Assembly: GCA_036005805.1 (NCBI GenBank)
Contig: DASYQE010000086.1
Coordinates: 1-64,000, forward strand
Direction of reading: 5' to 3'
DNA from: DASRAU01 sp036005805
GTDB taxonomy: Bacteria > Acidobacteriota > Polarisedimenticolia > Gp22-AA2
DNA: 64,000 bases
Below the pieces are notes generated by a model. The model made no database searches. It saw nothing but the letters and a program-made list of their open reading frames with translations, and was not told the DNA's origin. A program made the position numbers and the translations under genes. Of this stretch, positions 35,059 through 43,513 are shown piece after piece (the stretch's first letter is position 1; every line of letters starts with the position of its first letter).

Positions 35059-35849
35059 GCCGAGCCGCCCGGCTCCTCGTCGCGCTGATCGTGCTTTTCG
35101 CCGGCGGTGGTCTCGCGTCCAAAGGCGGCGTCGCGGCCGCAGCCCAGGCGGGCGACAGCCCGCAGGCGCTCTTCGACCGGGCCGGATCGGACTATCGCGA
35201 AGGCCGCTTCGACGAGGCGTCGAAGCGCTACGAGGCGATCGTCGCGCAGGGAATCGACGACGCCCGCGTCCACTACAACCTCGCCAACGCCTACTTCAAG
35301 CTGGGCCGGCTCGGCCCGGCGATCCTCGAGTACGAGCGATCGCTGCGCCTCGACCCGACCGATGGCGAGGCGCGCGACAACCTGGTGCTGGCGCGTGGCC
35401 TGCTGCGCGACAAGGTCACCGAGCCGGAGATGCAGTATCCGGTGAGGGTGCTGAAGGAGACGCTCGAGACGGTCCCCGCGGGGGTGGTCGCGGTCGCCTT
35501 CCTGGTCTTCTGGATCGCCGCCTGGGGGGTCGCCGGTTTCATCCCGGTGACCGCCTCGTGGGTGCGGCGCCGCCTGCTCGGCTACGGGGCCCTGGCGCTC
35601 GGCCTCGTCGCGGTGACGTTCGGCGCCGCGCTCCTCTACCAGATGCGGCAGGAGACCGCCGGCATCGGCATCGTCATGGCCGACCGCGTCGACGTCCGCA
35701 GCGGGCCGGGCGAGGAGAACACCGTGCTGTTCACCGTGCACGAGGGGACCCGCATGGAGCTGCGGCACACGCTCGAGGCCTGGACGCAGGTGAGCCTGCC
35801 GAACGGCCTGAGCGGCTGGGTGCCGAGAAGCGCGGTCGAGAAGGTGTGA
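35055..35849 (+). CDS. batE: BatE: TPR and SH3-domain membrane protein
   Basis: 264 residues from GTG 35055 (GTGA overlap). Signal peptide, TPR repeats (about 35-110; FDRAGSDYREGRFDEASKRY), two membrane helices (about 140-195) and a bacterial SH3 domain (about 205-264; ADRVDVRSGPGEENTVLF, GLSGWVPRSAVEKV) facing the periplasm. SH3b domains usually hold peptidoglycan or a peptide partner. Last Bat gene before hemW. Confidence 0.9.
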   Translation: MSRAARLLVALIVLFAGGGLASKGGVAAAAQAGDSPQALFDRAGSDYREGRFDEASKRYEAIVAQGIDDARVHYNLANAYFKLGRLGPAILEYERSLRLDPTDGEARDNLVLARGLLRDKVTEPEMQYPVRVLKETLETVPAGVVAVAFLVFWIAAWGVAGFIPVTASWVRRRLLGYGALALGLVAVTFGAALLYQMRQETAGIGIVMADRVDVRSGPGEENTVLFTVHEGTRMELRHTLEAWTQVSLPNGLSGWVPRSAVEKV

Positions 35850-36979
35850 TCGGGACCTACCTGCACGTTCCTTTCTGCACGCTCCGCTGTTCGTACTGCG
35901 ACTTCTACCTCCTTCCGAAGACCGCGCGCGGGGCCGGCCCGGACGGGCGCGCCGCGTTCGTCGAGGCGCTCGTCGCCGAGATCGGGCAAGCCGCCGCCGG
36001 GCACGGGCCGCTCGTCGCCGACACGGCGCACTTCGGCGGCGGGACGCCGTCCCTGCTCGAGCCGCCGCAGATCGCCGCGATCCTCGCGGCGCTGCGAGCC
36101 GGGTTCGGCCTGGCGGCGGGATCCGAGATCGCGCTGGAGGCGAACCCCGAGGACCTGGCGCCGCGGACCTGCGAAGACCTGGTCGCCGTCGGCGTGACCC
36201 GCCTGGCGGTCGGCGTGCAGTCGCTCGATGACGCGCTCCTGGCGCGCCTGCGCCGGCCGCACGATCGCGGCGGAGCGCTGGCCGCGCTCACCGCCGCCCG
36301 GCGCGCCGGGATCGGCAGCCTCGCGGCAGACCTCATGCTCGGGCTGCCGGACCAGGACGCCGACGAGGCGATCGCGGGGCTGCGCACCATCCTCGAGCAC
36401 GGCGTCGATCACGTCTCGCTGTACCTGCTGGAGGTGCACGAGCGCACGCGCCTCGGGCGCGCCGTCGCGCTCGGCCGTCTCGACCTCCCGCCCGCCGACG
36501 ACACCGCCGATCTCTGGGAGCGGGCGGTGGAAACGCTCGAAGCCGCCGGGTTCGAGCAGTACGAGATCTCCAACTTCGCGCGCCCGGGCCACCGCAGCCG
36601 GCACAACCTCAAGTACTGGACCGACCGGCCTTACCTCGGCTTCGGCCCGGCGGCGCACTCGTATCTCGACGGGGCACGCTGGTCCAATGCGCCCGACCTC
36701 GCCGGGTACGTCGCTTCGGGAGGGCGGCCGCAGCGGAACCGGGAGCCGGCGACGACGGCACAGCGGGGGCGCGAGGCGCTCTACGCGGGATTGCGGCTGG
36801 CGGAGGGGATCGATCTGGCGCGACTGCGCGACCGCTATGGCGCAGACATCCTTGCGTCCGGCGACCCGCGTCTCGACCCGTTGATCGGGGCGGGGCTCCT
36901 GGTCCGGGAGGGGACGCGCCTCGCGCTGACGCGCCGCGGCCGCCTGGTGTCGAACGAGGTGCTCGAGCGTCTCAGTTGA
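35846..36979 (+). CDS. hemW: Radical SAM protein HemW (heme chaperone / coproporphyrinogen oxidase-like)
   Basis: 377 residues from GTG 35846, overlapping the batE stop. The radical-SAM cluster motif CTLRCSYCDFYLLP lies at the extreme N-terminus as usual, followed by FGGGTPSLL, EANPEDL, RLAVGVQSLDD and the HemW end domain (SNFARPGHRSRHNLKYWTDR). The extra CNH/H-type features of true oxygen-independent HemN are not seen, so heme binding and transfer is the better call. Converges on and overlaps the sulfatase-like gene by eight bases. Confidence 0.93.
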   Translation: MIGTYLHVPFCTLRCSYCDFYLLPKTARGAGPDGRAAFVEALVAEIGQAAAGHGPLVADTAHFGGGTPSLLEPPQIAAILAALRAGFGLAAGSEIALEANPEDLAPRTCEDLVAVGVTRLAVGVQSLDDALLARLRRPHDRGGALAALTAARRAGIGSLAADLMLGLPDQDADEAIAGLRTILEHGVDHVSLYLLEVHERTRLGRAVALGRLDLPPADDTADLWERAVETLEAAGFEQYEISNFARPGHRSRHNLKYWTDRPYLGFGPAAHSYLDGARWSNAPDLAGYVASGGRPQRNREPATTAQRGREALYAGLRLAEGIDLARLRDRYGADILASGDPRLDPLIGAGLLVREGTRLALTRRGRLVSNEVLERLS

Positions 36980-38423
36980 TGTAGCCGAGGGAGCGCAGGC
37001 GCTCCTCCTGCTCGGGCGTCAGCTCCTCGCTCCCGGGCGTCATCGCGCCGGAGCCGCAGTCGGCGAAGCGCTTCACCTCGAGGGAGAGCCGCTGGCGCAC
37101 GTCGGCGAGCGCCGGATCGTCGATCCGGTTCGAGAGCTCGCCCGGGTCGGCCGGGAGATCGTAGAGCTCGAGGATCTCCTTGCCGGGAGTCGGGATCAGG
37201 ATGAGCTTGTAGCGCCCGTCGCCCGCCGAGGTCCAGTGGCCGCACAGCCCGCGGATGTAGAAGCGCGGGTTCTCGGGATGGATGAGCTGGAAGTCGCTCT
37301 CCGCGTGGACGAAGGGGCGTCCCGCCGCGACCGGGACCATGACTCCCGCGTTCTTGTTCGCGCCCGCCGGGCCCGTGGTCACGAGCGGCCGCCCTTCCAC
37401 GCCCTGCAGACGATCCACTCCGGCGAGCGCCAGGATGGTCGGCGCGATGTCGATGTTCTCAGCCAGGACGGAGCTCCTCGATGCGGCGGCGAGCCTCCCC
37501 GGGAAGCGGAACAGGAGCGGGATGCGCAGTGATCCCTCGTAGAGGGTCTCGCCGTGCGCGAAGTGATAGCCATGCTCGCCGAGGCTCTCGCCGTGATCGG
37601 AGGTCACGACCGTGAGCAGGGGACCGGGAAGGCGGTCGAGCCGCTCGAGCAGGGGAGCCAGCGCGGCATCGGTGCGGGCGATCTCGCCGTCGTACAGGGC
37701 GACGATGTGCTGCTTCTGCCGCGCGTCGATCGGCGGATCGAAGATGAGCCGTCCCTTGGTGAACCGGTGCGCGTCGAGGTCGGCGTAGACGGTCAGCGGC
37801 CCGGTGAAGCCGGGATCGAAGGCGGTGTCCCACGGCGCCCCGGGCTCGTAGCGCCAGTGCGGGTCGAGGTAGTGCACCCACAGGAAGAAGGGCTGGTGCT
37901 GCGCCGTCAGAGAGTCGAGCAGCCGCACCGCCGACTCGGTCACCGCCGCGGCGGAATCGCCGTCCCAGCGCGCCTCCGGATTGTCGTAGCGGTCGAAGCC
38001 CTGCTCGAACCCCTGGCCGGGGCGCAGGAAGGTGTTGGAGACGGCGGCGGCGGTGGCGTATCCCGCGCTCTTCAGCGCTTCCGCCAGCGTCAGGTTGGTT
38101 TCGGGGAGACGCATGAAAAGGCCGCGCGCCCCGTGCGATTTCGGATAGCGGCCGGTGAGGATCGAGCCGACCCCCTGCGTGGTGCGCGGCAGCGTCGTCG
38201 TGGCGCGCTCGAAGACCAGTCCCTGCTGCGCCAGCGCGTCGAGGTGGGGCGAGGTGGCGCGGGCATAGCCGTAGCAGCCGAGGTGGTCGGCGCGCAGGGT
38301 GTCGATGGTGATGAGCACGACGCTCGGGCGGGAGCCGCCGCGGCACGCGGTCGCGCCGGCGAGGAGCAGGAAGGCGGCCGCCGCCGCGGCGATCCGCGGC
38401 GTCGCGACCCTGTCAGTCCGCAG
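36972..38423 (-). CDS. Sulfatase-like alkaline-phosphatase-superfamily lipoprotein
   Basis: The core frame has a GTG at 38318 (VLITIDTLRADHLGCYGYAR) but that start would cut off the first strand. Reading on upstream in frame, with no ATG, GTG or TTG, reaches a CTG at 38423 preceded by GAGG, and the added 35 codons spell a lipoprotein signal: RTDRVATPRIAAAAAAFLLL then AGATAC with the lipobox Cys. I therefore propose CTG initiation and 483 residues. Metal-ligand motifs are present (SDHGESLGEHGYHFAHG). The formylglycine site CxPxR of true sulfatases reads TTQGV before GSILTGRYP, so Thr may be the nucleophile, as in phospho- and phosphoethanolamine-transferring relatives. The true substrate is unknown. 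Confidence 0.82.
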   Translation of the reverse strand: MRTDRVATPRIAAAAAAFLLLAGATACRGGSRPSVVLITIDTLRADHLGCYGYARATSPHLDALAQQGLVFERATTTLPRTTQGVGSILTGRYPKSHGARGLFMRLPETNLTLAEALKSAGYATAAAVSNTFLRPGQGFEQGFDRYDNPEARWDGDSAAAVTESAVRLLDSLTAQHQPFFLWVHYLDPHWRYEPGAPWDTAFDPGFTGPLTVYADLDAHRFTKGRLIFDPPIDARQKQHIVALYDGEIARTDAALAPLLERLDRLPGPLLTVVTSDHGESLGEHGYHFAHGETLYEGSLRIPLLFRFPGRLAAASRSSVLAENIDIAPTILALAGVDRLQGVEGRPLVTTGPAGANKNAGVMVPVAAGRPFVHAESDFQLIHPENPRFYIRGLCGHWTSAGDGRYKLILIPTPGKEILELYDLPADPGELSNRIDDPALADVRQRLSLEVKRFADCGSGAMTPGSEELTPEQEERLRSLGYIN

Positions 38424-38445
38424 CGGCGCGCCTCATGGCGGCGGG

Positions 38446-38451
38446 ATTATA
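38446..38451 (-). promoter_or_regulatory. -10 element of the sulfatase-like gene
   Basis: A perfect TATAAT on the reverse strand ends 23 bases before the proposed CTG at 38423, giving a leader of about 16 bases. The -35 is not recognisable. It shares its 120-base spacer with the divergent threonine aldolase gene. Confidence 0.5.
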
Positions 38452-38471
38452 GCGTCGTGTACGATGCCGCC

Positions 38472-39512
38472 ATGACCGGGTCCGTCATCGACCTGCGCAG
38501 CGACACCATCACCCGCCCCACCGCCGCGATGCGGCGGGCCATGGCGGAGGCGGAGGTCGGCGACGACGTTTATCGTGAAGACCCGACCGTCCGGCTCCTG
38601 GAAGAGCGGGCGGCGGAAAGGCTCGGCAAGCAGGCCGCCCTCTTCGTCCCCAGCGGCACCATGGGCAACCAGATCGCCATCAACCTCTGGACCCGCCCGG
38701 GACAGGAAGTCGTGCTCGAGGATCGCAGCCACATCCTGGACTACGAGATGGCGCAGATGGCCGCCTTCTCGGGAGTCCTGGCGCGGCCCATCCCTTCGCA
38801 GGACGGGATGCCGACCGCCGGGCAGTATCGGGCGGCCATCCGGCCCCCGACCGCCTACGTCGCCCGGACCGGCCTCTTCGCCCTCGAGAACCCGCACAAC
38901 TTCGCCGGCGGGACGATCGCGTCGCAGACGGAGGTCGAGGCGATCGGGACCGTGGCGCGCGAGCACCGGCTGCGGGTGCACCTCGACGGCGCGCGTCTCT
39001 TCAACGCCGCGGTCGCGCTGTCAACGAGCGCCGCCGAGCTGGCGGGCCCGTGCGACTCGGTGATGGTGTGTCTCTCGAAGGGGCTGGGCGCGCCGATCGG
39101 ATCCATCCTCGCCGGACCGGCCGATTTCATCGACGAGGCCTGGCGGGTGCGCAAGCGCCTCGGGGGAGGCATGCGGCAGGTCGGGGTGATCGCCGCGGCC
39201 GGGATCATCGCCCTGGAGAAGCAGGTGGACCGGCTCGCCGACGATCACGCGCTGGCGCAGCGTCTCGCGCAGCGGATAGCCGCCATCCCGGGACTGGTGG
39301 CCGATCCGGCGCGCGTGCACACCAACATCGTGATCTTCGAGGCGGCGCCGGGAGGCCCCGGGGGAGCGGAGATCGCCGGGCGTTGGCGGCAGTCCGGTGT
39401 GCTGTGCCTCGTGGCGGGCGAGCGCAAAGTCCGGGCGGTCACCTGCTACGAGGTCGGCCCCACCGAGATCGACGCCGCCGCCGACCGGCTGCGCGCCGCG
39501 ATGGGCGCCTGA
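38472..39512 (+). CDS. Low-specificity threonine aldolase
   Basis: 346 residues from ATG 38472; the frame is open upstream across the sulfatase-like gene. A PLP enzyme cleaving L-threonine (and allo-threonine) to glycine and acetaldehyde. DLRSDTITRPTAAMRRAMAE and GDDVYREDP at the start, FVPSGTMGNQIAI, the PLP-ring contact HLDGARLFNAAVAL and the Schiff-base lysine in CLSKGLGAPIGSI are all present. No ribosome site is visible; GTGTACGAT just upstream looks like an extended -10, so the mRNA may be leaderless. The length is normal for the family. Confidence 0.93.
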   Translation: MTGSVIDLRSDTITRPTAAMRRAMAEAEVGDDVYREDPTVRLLEERAAERLGKQAALFVPSGTMGNQIAINLWTRPGQEVVLEDRSHILDYEMAQMAAFSGVLARPIPSQDGMPTAGQYRAAIRPPTAYVARTGLFALENPHNFAGGTIASQTEVEAIGTVAREHRLRVHLDGARLFNAAVALSTSAAELAGPCDSVMVCLSKGLGAPIGSILAGPADFIDEAWRVRKRLGGGMRQVGVIAAAGIIALEKQVDRLADDHALAQRLAQRIAAIPGLVADPARVHTNIVIFEAAPGGPGGAEIAGRWRQSGVLCLVAGERKVRAVTCYEVGPTEIDAAADRLRAAMGA

Positions 39513-39532
39513 GCCACGCGGCGGCTCGCCCG

Positions 39533-39568
39533 AAAAAAAAGACGCCGGACCCTGGCGGATCCGGCGCC
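39533..39568 (-). terminator. Rho-independent terminator of the Hsp20 gene
   Basis: On the reverse strand a nine-base stem (GGCGCCGGA with TCCGGCGTC, one G-T pair) and a ten-base loop are followed by eight T. It starts 20 bases after the Hsp20 stop. The threonine aldolase gene ends 20 bases away on the other strand and has no T tract of its own. Confidence 0.88.
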
Positions 39569-39587
39569 TCGTCACGGTCTCCGGTCG

Positions 39588-40031
39588 TTACGACGCGACG
39601 ATCTCGATCTTGCGGGGCTTCGCCACCTCGGCCTTCGGCAGCACCAGCTCCAGGACACCATCCTTGTAGCGCGCCTGGATCCTGCCGGCGTCGATGGTGG
39701 CGGGAAGCGCGAAGCTGCGCGTGAAGGAGCCGTAGAACCGCTCGACGCGGTGCGTCGTCTCCCCTTGAACCTCCTGCTCCATCTTCTTCTCGCCACGCAG
39801 GGTCAGCGTGCCGTTCTCCAGCTTGATGTCGATGTCCTCCTTGGACACCCCGGGGATCTCGGCGCGGAACACCAGCCGCTCCGGCTCCTCGACGACGTCC
39901 ACCGGAGGAACCCACGAGCCGACCCCTTCCGGGCTGTTCCAGGCCTGGACGGAGTCTCCGAGCAGGCGGTTGAGCCTGTTCTGGAAGGTCAGCATGTCGC
40001 GGTAGGGCTCCCAACGGGACACAGTCAGCAT
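39588..40031 (-). CDS. Small heat-shock protein (Hsp20 / alpha-crystallin)
   Basis: 147 residues, typical. An ATP-independent holdase. The N-terminal arm (SRWEPYRDMLTFQNRLNRLL) precedes the alpha-crystallin domain (about 40-140) with FRAEIPGVSKEDIDIKLENG, LTLRGEKK and the RIQARYKDGVLELVLPK strand pair; the C-terminal KPRKIEIVAS holds the I-x-I contact. AGGAGG precedes the ATG. Transcription is from its own AT-rich promoter. Confidence 0.95.
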   Translation of the reverse strand: MLTVSRWEPYRDMLTFQNRLNRLLGDSVQAWNSPEGVGSWVPPVDVVEEPERLVFRAEIPGVSKEDIDIKLENGTLTLRGEKKMEQEVQGETTHRVERFYGSFTRSFALPATIDAGRIQARYKDGVLELVLPKAEVAKPRKIEIVAS

Positions 40032-40072
40032 TTGATTGAACCTCCTTCGAATGAGTCCTTCAAGCGATGAGG

Positions 40073-40101
40073 AAGATAAAACATGAGCGTAACGTTGTCA
40101 A
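40073..40101 (-). promoter_or_regulatory. Promoter of the Hsp20 gene
   Basis: On the reverse strand a perfect TTGACA (40101-40096) and TATCTT (40078-40073) with a 17-base spacer. It sits in an unusually AT-rich stretch (about 40070-40160). In the ~35-base leader TTGAA and TTCAA arms could pair around the AGGAGG, which would suit heat-controlled translation; that is inference. No CIRCE (TTAGCACTC repeat) is seen. Confidence 0.65.
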
Positions 40102-40229
40102 GTAATCTCAAGTAAAAATATGACATAAATAAAACCTTAATTTACAGTCACTTATATGCCAGCCACAGAAACGGCCTGTCCGGGAAGCGCGAAGTCGAAG
40201 CCCGGCCGGAGGCGATCCGGCTCATCAAC

Positions 40230-40258
40230 TTGATCGCGCCATAGGCGTGCAATAGAAT
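40230..40258 (+). promoter_or_regulatory. Promoter of the acyl-CoA dehydrogenase operon
   Basis: TTGATC (40230-40235) and TAGAAT (40253-40258) with a 17-base spacer, 44 bases before the TTG start at 40303. Confidence 0.65.
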
Positions 40259-40302
40259 TCGCCTTCGCGGCCGGTTTCCCGCCTCTTTTTCAGGAGCTTC
40301 GG

Positions 40303-41463
40303 TTGGATTTCAGCCTCAGCGAAGAGCAGGAGCTGACCCGCCGCACCGTTCGTGAGTTCGCCGAACGGGAGATTGCCCCGCGCTCGCGCCGCCTCGACGA
40401 GACCCAGGAGTTCCCTCTCGACCTGATGCAGAGGCTCGGGGAGATGGGGCTGCTCGGCGTGGTCTTTCCCCCGGAATACGGTGGTGCCGGGCTGACCTAT
40501 CCTGACTTCGCCCTCATCATCGAAGAGCTGGCGCGCGTCGACGGCGCCATCGCGCTTTCGGTCGCCGCCCACAATTCGCTCTGCAGCAATCACATCTACC
40601 TGGCCGGCAACGAAGAGCAGAAGAAGCGCTGGCTGGTGCCCCTGGCGCGCGGCGAGAAGATTGGCGCCTGGAGCCTCACCGAGCCGACCGCCGGCAGCGA
40701 CGCCTCGGGCACGCGCACGACGGCGGTGAAGGACGGCGACCATTACGTCCTCAATGGCAGCAAGACCTTCGCGACGCACGGCTCGGTCTGCGATGTCGCC
40801 GTGGTCTTCGCGGTCACCGACAAGTCGAAGGGCAAGCACGGCATCTCCGCCTTCGCGCTGGAGAAGGGGCTTCCCGGATGGCGCCCCGGCCGCAAGGAAG
40901 ACAAGATGGGCTGCCGCGCCTCCGATACGTCCGAGATCGTCATGGACAACTGCCGCGTCCCGGCGAGCCACCTGGTCGGCCGGGAGGGCGAGGGGTTCAT
41001 CGATGCGCTGCGCATCCTCGACGGCGGCCGCATCGGCATCGGATCGCTTGCGGTCGGCATCGCGCAGGGGGCGTTCGAGCAGGCCGTCGGGTATGCGCGC
41101 AAGCGACAGCAGTTCGGCCGGGCGATCGCCGAGTTCCAGGCGGTGCAGTGGATGCTCGCCGACAGCGCCACGGAGATCGACGCGGCGCGGCTGCTGGTGC
41201 AGCGGGCCGCCTCGCTGCGGGCGGCCGGACAGGACACCAATCTCGCGTCGGCGATGGCCAAGCTGTACGCCTCCGAGACCGCGGTGCGCGTCTGCGATCG
41301 GGCGGTGCAGATCCACGGCGGCTACGGCTACGTGAAGGACTATCCCGTCGAGCAGAAATACCGCGACGCGAAGATCACCACCATCGGTGAAGGCACCTCC
41401 GAGATCCAGCGCCTGGTCATCGCCCGCCACCTGATCGGCCGAGCCTCAGGCCAGACTCCGTGA
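40303..41463 (+). CDS. Acyl-CoA dehydrogenase
   Basis: 386 residues from a TTG start at 40303 preceded by AGGAG. An FAD enzyme that makes the 2,3-double bond in acyl-CoA and passes electrons to electron-transfer flavoprotein. DFSLSEEQELTRRTVREFAE start, WSLTEPTAGSDASGTRTTA, and the C-terminal segment GGYGYVKDYPVEQKYRDAKI followed by GEGTSEIQRLVIARH, whose Glu is the usual catalytic base of short- and medium-chain enzymes. With the next genes it suggests branched or short-chain acyl-CoA breakdown, but chain length cannot be read from the sequence. Confidence 0.94.
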   Translation: MDFSLSEEQELTRRTVREFAEREIAPRSRRLDETQEFPLDLMQRLGEMGLLGVVFPPEYGGAGLTYPDFALIIEELARVDGAIALSVAAHNSLCSNHIYLAGNEEQKKRWLVPLARGEKIGAWSLTEPTAGSDASGTRTTAVKDGDHYVLNGSKTFATHGSVCDVAVVFAVTDKSKGKHGISAFALEKGLPGWRPGRKEDKMGCRASDTSEIVMDNCRVPASHLVGREGEGFIDALRILDGGRIGIGSLAVGIAQGAFEQAVGYARKRQQFGRAIAEFQAVQWMLADSATEIDAARLLVQRAASLRAAGQDTNLASAMAKLYASETAVRVCDRAVQIHGGYGYVKDYPVEQKYRDAKITTIGEGTSEIQRLVIARHLIGRASGQTP

Positions 41464-42812
41464 GCCAGGAGCTCCGGGAGCGCGTCGAGCGCGGCGAGCC
41501 GCTGGCGCTGGCGCGCGCCATCAGCCTGGTGGAGGCGGGCCGCTCCGAAGGCATCGCGCTCCTCCAGGAGATCTACGGCCGCACCGGCCGGGCGGCGATC
41601 CTCGGCGTCACCGGGCCTCCCGGCGCCGGCAAGAGCACCCTGGTCAACCGCCTCATCGCCCATCACCGCAAAGCCGGCCGCAAGGTCGGGGTGGTCGCCG
41701 TCGATCCGTCGAGCGCCTTCTCCGGCGGCGCCATCCTCGGCGACCGCATCAGGATGATGGAGCACACCCTCGACGAGGGCGTGTTCATCCGCTCGATGGC
41801 CAGCCGCGGCCAGTTCGGCGGCCTGTCGCGCGCCACGCGCGACGCCGTCGATCTGCTCGATGCCGGAGGCTTCGATCCGATCCTGATCGAGACGGTCGGC
41901 GTGGGCCAGGACGAGATCGACGTCGTGCGGGTGGCCGACACCGTGCTCGTCGTGCTGACGCCCGGGCAGGGGGACGAGGTGCAGGCGATCAAGGCGGGGC
42001 TCCTCGAGATCGCCGACGTCTTCGTCGTCAACAAGGCCGACCACGCCGGCGCCGACCGGCTCGCCTCCGATCTCGAGGGGATGCTGGCGCTCGGCGGGAC
42101 GCGGCCGTGGAAGCCGCCGATCGTCCGCACGGTCGCGAGCGACGGGAGCGGGGTCGAGACGCTGCTCGCCGCGGTCGAGCGCCACACCGCGTGGCTGCAG
42201 AAAAGCGGCGAGCGCGCCACCCGCCGTCGCGAAGGTCTGCGCCTGCGGCTGCACGACATCCTCAAGGGGCGCGTGCTGGAGCGCCTGGCGGCCGACGCCC
42301 CGGCGCGCCGCGCCCTCCTGGAGTGGGAGGAGAAGGTGGCCGACCGGTCGGTCGATCCCTACACCGCGGCGTCGGCCCTCCTCGAGGGTCCGGGGGGCGC
42401 GGTGCTCGATCACATCGGCATCGCGGTGCGGCGTCTGGACGAGCGGCTGCCGTTCTATCGCGATCTCCTCGGACTCGAGCACGCGGGAACGGAAGAGGTT
42501 TCGACCGAAGGGGTGCGGGCCGCCTTCCTGCCGGCGGGACGGACGCGCCTCGAGCTGCTGGAGCCCTTGCGCGATGACGCGACCCTGGCGCGCCATCTCG
42601 AGAAGCGCGGCGAAGGAGTGCACCATCTCTGCTTCGAGGTGGACGATCTCGACGCCGCGCTGCACAGGCTCGAGGCGGCGGGGCACGAGATCGTCGGCGG
42701 CGGGGCGCGGCCGGGGGCGGAAGGTTCGCGGGTGGCCTTCCTGCATCCGAAGCGGACCGGCGGCGTCCTGGTCGAGCTGCGCACCCGTGGCCGGCAGAGC
42801 GAGGCGACATGA
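41460..42812 (+). CDS. meaB: MeaB/ArgK GTPase fused to methylmalonyl-CoA epimerase
   Basis: 450 residues from a GTG overlapping the previous stop. Residues 1-300: a G3E-type GTPase with P-loop GVTGPPGAGKST near 47, VDPSSAFSGGAILGDRIRMM, the switch region ETVGVGQDEID and NKAD, the chaperone that loads and protects adenosylcobalamin in methylmalonyl-CoA mutase. Residues about 312-445: a glyoxalase-fold methylmalonyl-CoA epimerase with DHIGIAVRRLDERLPFYRDL and metal ligands in GVHHLCFEVDD and VLVELR. The two acts are consecutive steps on methylmalonyl-CoA, but they are normally separate genes. The mutase itself is not in this window. Confidence 0.92.
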   Translation: MSQELRERVERGEPLALARAISLVEAGRSEGIALLQEIYGRTGRAAILGVTGPPGAGKSTLVNRLIAHHRKAGRKVGVVAVDPSSAFSGGAILGDRIRMMEHTLDEGVFIRSMASRGQFGGLSRATRDAVDLLDAGGFDPILIETVGVGQDEIDVVRVADTVLVVLTPGQGDEVQAIKAGLLEIADVFVVNKADHAGADRLASDLEGMLALGGTRPWKPPIVRTVASDGSGVETLLAAVERHTAWLQKSGERATRRREGLRLRLHDILKGRVLERLAADAPARRALLEWEEKVADRSVDPYTAASALLEGPGGAVLDHIGIAVRRLDERLPFYRDLLGLEHAGTEEVSTEGVRAAFLPAGRTRLELLEPLRDDATLARHLEKRGEGVHHLCFEVDDLDAALHRLEAAGHEIVGGGARPGAEGSRVAFLHPKRTGGVLVELRTRGRQSEAT

Positions 42813-43513
42813 ACAAGGTGGTGCGCGACGCGGACGAGGCGATCGCCGATGTGCGGAACGGCGCCTCCATCATGATGGGCGGGTTCGGGGTCTGCGGCAT
42901 CCCGGAGCACCTCATCGCGGCGCTGGTGCGCCGCGGCACGAGCGGGCTCACGGTGATGTCCAACAACGCGGGCGTCGGCGATTTCGGCATCGGCCTGCTG
43001 CTGCAGAAGCGGCAGGTGCGCAAGATGATCTCCACCTACGTCGGCGGGAACGAGCTGTTCGAGAAGCAGTTCCTCTCCGGCGAGCTGGAGGTGGAGCTGG
43101 TCCCGCAGGGGACCTTCGCCGAGCGCATCCGCGCCGGAGGCGCCGGCATCCCCGCCTTCTTCACGCCGACCGGTTTCGGCACGCAGGTGGCCGAGGGGAA
43201 GGAGACGCGCGCATTCGACGGTCGCCACTACGTCATGGAGCGCGGCCTGACCGCGGATTTCGCCTTCGTCAAGGCGTGGCGGGGCGACCGGCACGGCAAC
43301 CTCGTCTACCGGAAGACGACGCGCAACTTTTCTCCCATGATGGCGACCGCCGGCCGGATCACCATCGCCGAGGTGGAGCAGCTCGTGGAGCCGGGAGCCA
43401 TCGACCCGGACCACGTCCACACGCCGGGGATCTTCGTGCAGCGCATCTTCCAGGGGACCCACTATGAAAAGCGGATCGAGCAGCGAACGACTCGTGACGC
43501 GGGCCGCCGCTGA
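42809..43513 (+). CDS. 3-oxoacid CoA-transferase, subunit A
   Basis: 234 residues; ATGA overlap with the previous gene. A family I CoA-transferase alpha subunit, moving CoA between succinyl- or acetyl-CoA and 3-oxo acids. GGFGVCGIPEHLIAAL, SNNAGVGDFGIGLLL, FTPTGFGTQVAEGKE and AFVKAWRGDRHGNLVYRKTT are family landmarks. Its 3' end overlaps subunit B by 50 bases in another frame. Confidence 0.93.
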   Translation: MNKVVRDADEAIADVRNGASIMMGGFGVCGIPEHLIAALVRRGTSGLTVMSNNAGVGDFGIGLLLQKRQVRKMISTYVGGNELFEKQFLSGELEVELVPQGTFAERIRAGGAGIPAFFTPTGFGTQVAEGKETRAFDGRHYVMERGLTADFAFVKAWRGDRHGNLVYRKTTRNFSPMMATAGRITIAEVEQLVEPGAIDPDHVHTPGIFVQRIFQGTHYEKRIEQRTTRDAGRR

